A stretch of DNA of 64,000 nt from positions 62,001 through 126,000 of the forward strand of contig NZ_WJIC01000006.1 of assembly GCF_009649815.1 (NCBI RefSeq), written 5' to 3'. The notes beneath the pieces are model-generated. The model saw nothing but the letters and a program-made list of their open reading frames with translations, ran no database searches and was not told the DNA's origin. This document shows positions 61,818 through 64,000 of the stretch, piece by piece (within the stretch, counting starts at the first letter, position 1; each line of letters opens with the position of its first letter). This DNA comes from Nocardia sp. SYP-A9097 (lineage in GTDB: Bacteria; Actinomycetota; Actinomycetes; Mycobacteriales; Mycobacteriaceae). Both the position numbers and the translations under genes were made by a program.

Positions 61818-64000
61818 ATGAGCACCGTCCGTTTCCAGCGCCGTCCACGCCGGGAGATTCCGCGCTCACCCGGCGGTGAGGTGACGCTGCAGCCGCCGCC
61901 GGAGATTCCTCGCAATATTCCGGCAAACCTGTTCGGCAAGCTCATGCCGGTGGTCATGGGCGTCGGCATGCTGGGCATGGTCGCGCTCATGTTCACCTCG
62001 GGCAGCGGTATCGCCACCAATCCGATGAGCCTGATGTTCCCGATGATGATGGTCTTCTCCATGGTCGGTATGTACGCAGGTCAAGGCGGTAAAGGGCAGA
62101 AGGCCGCCGAGGCGAACGAGGATCGCAAGGACTATCTGCGCTATCTGGATCAGGTCCGCCGCGATGTCGAGGAGACCGCCGGGCAGCAGCGCGCCGCGGT
62201 CGAGTGGAGTCACCCGGAACCAGGGCTCATCTGGATGCTCGCGGGCACCACGCGTATGTGGGAGCGACGCCCCGGCGACAAGGATTTCTGCCATGCCCGC
62301 ATCGGGCTCGGCAGTCAGCGGCTGGCCACCCGGCTGGTGGCCCCGGAGACCGGTCCGGTGGAGGAGCTGGAGCCGATAGCCGCGGTGTCGCTGAGACGCT
62401 TCGCGAGGACCCATTCGACGGTCCCGGACCTGCCCACCGCGCTCGCCGTGAAGGGCTTCGCCAGTGTGCAGCTCACCGGGGACCGGGCGCAGGCCCGCGA
62501 GATGACGCGGGCAATGCTACTGCAGCTGGCCATGTTCCAGGGTCCGGATCAGGTACTTGTAGCCGTTGTCTGCGGACCGGACACCGCCCGTGAATGGGAA
62601 TGGGCGAAATGGCTGCCGCACACCCAGCATCCGGACGCGCAGGACGGCGTGGGCAGCGAACGCATGGTGTACGGGTCCATTCGTGAGGCGCACGCGGGAC
62701 TGGCTCCGCTGCTGTACAACCGGGTCCGGTACTCGCGCAATCAGCCGCCCAATCCGAATCTGGTGCAGATCGTGCTGGTGGTCGACGGCGGGCTACTGGA
62801 ATCCGAGGAAGATACCTTGCGGGAGAACGGATTCGAAGGCGTCACCGTGGTCGACCTGAGCGGGTACGCGCCCCGGCTGGCCGCCTCGCGCGGAATTCAG
62901 ATGCTGGTGGAGAACGGCGAATGCGCCGGACGCGGACCGACCGGGACGATGGAGCGATTCGCCGTCATCGACCGTATTACCGCGCGCGAGGCCGAACAGG
63001 CGGCGCGGCGGCTCGCACCGTATCGGGCGGCGGTACAGCGCGCCGGGGAGTCCGGTGGTGAAGAGGGCGAGGTCATTTCGAGCTGGTCGCAGCTGCTCGG
63101 ACTCGGCGATATCGGCACCTTCAATCCGGAGAGCACCTGGCAGCCGCGGTATGGGCGCGAACGACTGCGGGTGCCGTTCGGGGTCGGCGCGGACGGGCTG
63201 CCGGTGCCGCTCGATATCAAGGAGGCCGCCGAGGGCGGTATGGGCCCGCACGGGCTGTGTATCGGCGCGACCGGCTCTGGTAAGTCGGAATTCCTTCGCA
63301 CACTGGTGCTTTCGCTCATTGCCACGCACTCGCCGGATCAGCTCAACTTCGTGCTGGTGGACTTCAAGGGTGGCGCGACCTTCCTCGGATTGGAGGGGGT
63401 CGCGCATGTGGCGGCCATCATCACCAATCTCGAGGAAGAGGCCGATCTCGTCGACCGTATGCGGGACGCGCTCGCCGGTGAGATGAACCGCAGGCAGGAA
63501 GTCCTGCGTGCGGCAGGCAATTTCGCCAATGTCTCCGAGTATGAGAAGGCGCGTGCGGCGGGCGCGGACCTCGATCCCATGCCCGCGCTCTTCGTGGTTC
63601 TCGACGAGTTCTCCGAATTGCTTTCGCAGCACCCGGATTTCGCGGAGCTGTTCACCATGATCGGGCGATTGGGGCGATCACTGCATGTGCATCTGCTGCT
63701 GGCTTCGCAGCGGCTGGAGGAGGGGCGGCTCAAGGGTTTGGAGAGCCATCTGTCCTATCGGATCGGCTTGAAGACGTTCTCCGCCAATGAATCCCGGCAG
63801 GTGCTGGGTGTGCCGGATGCCTACAATCTGCCCGGTAATCCCGGCGGCGGTTACCTGAAATCCGACTCCGGGGAGATTGTGCGCTTCCAGTCCGCATACG
63901 TGTCCGGGCCGTATGCCGGGGTCGGGTCGCAGCGGGAACTCGCCGAGGCCGCCGTGGACGGTGATATCGATATCGCCGCACGGCCTTTCACCGCGACGCA
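61818..64000 (+). CDS. eccC: EccC of ESX locus 2 (3'-truncated by window edge)
   Basis: The frame stays open from the ATG (MSTVRFQRRPRREIPRSPGG) to the right edge, about 727 residues. It has two methionine-rich helices (about 38-88), the TTRMWERRP region, Walker A GATGSGKS with Lys489 and Walker B LDEFSELL with Asp596. It then reads HVHLLLASQRLEE and SYRIGLKTFSANESRQVLG. It is collinear with the left-hand EccC to the residue. The second and third ATPase domains lie off the window. No strong ribosome site is seen (GGGGG 14 bases upstream), so an internal start or a leaderless mRNA is possible. Confidence 0.95.
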   Translation, partial: MSTVRFQRRPRREIPRSPGGEVTLQPPPEIPRNIPANLFGKLMPVVMGVGMLGMVALMFTSGSGIATNPMSLMFPMMMVFSMVGMYAGQGGKGQKAAEANEDRKDYLRYLDQVRRDVEETAGQQRAAVEWSHPEPGLIWMLAGTTRMWERRPGDKDFCHARIGLGSQRLATRLVAPETGPVEELEPIAAVSLRRFARTHSTVPDLPTALAVKGFASVQLTGDRAQAREMTRAMLLQLAMFQGPDQVLVAVVCGPDTAREWEWAKWLPHTQHPDAQDGVGSERMVYGSIREAHAGLAPLLYNRVRYSRNQPPNPNLVQIVLVVDGGLLESEEDTLRENGFEGVTVVDLSGYAPRLAASRGIQMLVENGECAGRGPTGTMERFAVIDRITAREAEQAARRLAPYRAAVQRAGESGGEEGEVISSWSQLLGLGDIGTFNPESTWQPRYGRERLRVPFGVGADGLPVPLDIKEAAEGGMGPHGLCIGATGSGKSEFLRTLVLSLIATHSPDQLNFVLVDFKGGATFLGLEGVAHVAAIITNLEEEADLVDRMRDALAGEMNRRQEVLRAAGNFANVSEYEKARAAGADLDPMPALFVVLDEFSELLSQHPDFAELFTMIGRLGRSLHVHLLLASQRLEEGRLKGLESHLSYRIGLKTFSANESRQVLGVPDAYNLPGNPGGGYLKSDSGEIVRFQSAYVSGPYAGVGSQRELAEAAVDGDIDIAARPFTAT

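Noticed and set aside
1..64000. tRNA, rRNA, insertion sequence, integrase or prophage genes
   Set aside because: None was seen on either strand; no transposase or integrase motifs were found among the real genes.

Overview
The window is high-GC actinobacterial DNA. Two type VII (ESX) secretion loci, DUF4254 and Nocardia-type lipoprotein families, leaderless TAGGCT promoters, an actinobacterial infA-rpmJ-rpsM-rpsK-rpsD-rpoA-rplQ-truA cluster and a Rhodococcus-like putrescine oxidase all point to Nocardia or a close relative. The genus is inferred from protein character; no search was run.

Layout. (1) 1-8129, plus strand: the end of an ESX locus, with the C-terminal part of eccD, then mycP and eccC, followed at once by an extra gene that repeats only the last two ATPase domains of EccC. 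(2) 8366-10468: a GNAT acetyltransferase coupled to a GntR/UTRA regulator, and a divergent DUF4254 gene closed by a perfect 20-bp hairpin. (3) 10521-20610, minus strand: two tandem copies of a three-gene cassette (lipoprotein, membrane Ser/Thr kinase type A, membrane Ser/Thr kinase type B). The two kinase genes of each copy overlap by ATGA. (4) 20730-32011: a complete agmatine/putrescine catabolic locus: agmatine deiminase, N-carbamoylputrescine amidase, putrescine oxidase, aminobutyraldehyde dehydrogenase, GABA transaminase, succinate-semialdehyde dehydrogenase, an APC permease and a divergent PucR-type regulator. A 15-bp palindromic motif occurs in both the regulator/dehydrogenase and the putrescine oxidase upstream regions. 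(5) 32234-35320: an unusually short NAD-glutamate dehydrogenase of the large class, which could recycle the glutamate made by GabT. (6) 35555-39790: a 1411-residue EspI-like protein, a ParA/MinD-type ATPase behind about 1100 disordered residues. (7) 40192-45052: the translation/transcription core operon. (8) 45110-52148: a paralogous array of four AraC-type regulators plus an AraC remnant, interleaved with two nitrilase-fold proteins that both carry glycine in place of the catalytic cysteine. (9) 52159-55521: csoR with its own operator, methylthioadenosine phosphorylase, an SDR with a large insertion and an FMN reductase. (10) 55549-64000: a second ESX locus (eccE, eccB, mycP, eccD, eccC) on mixed strands, running off the right edge.

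How the genes work together. Region 4 is the clearest pathway: agmatine to N-carbamoylputrescine to putrescine to 4-aminobutanal to GABA to succinate semialdehyde to succinate, with GDH next door able to regenerate 2-oxoglutarate. The least explained parts are the duplicated lipoprotein/kinase cassette, the AraC/Cys-less nitrilase pairs and the EccC tail duplicate; these are where undescribed biology is most likely.
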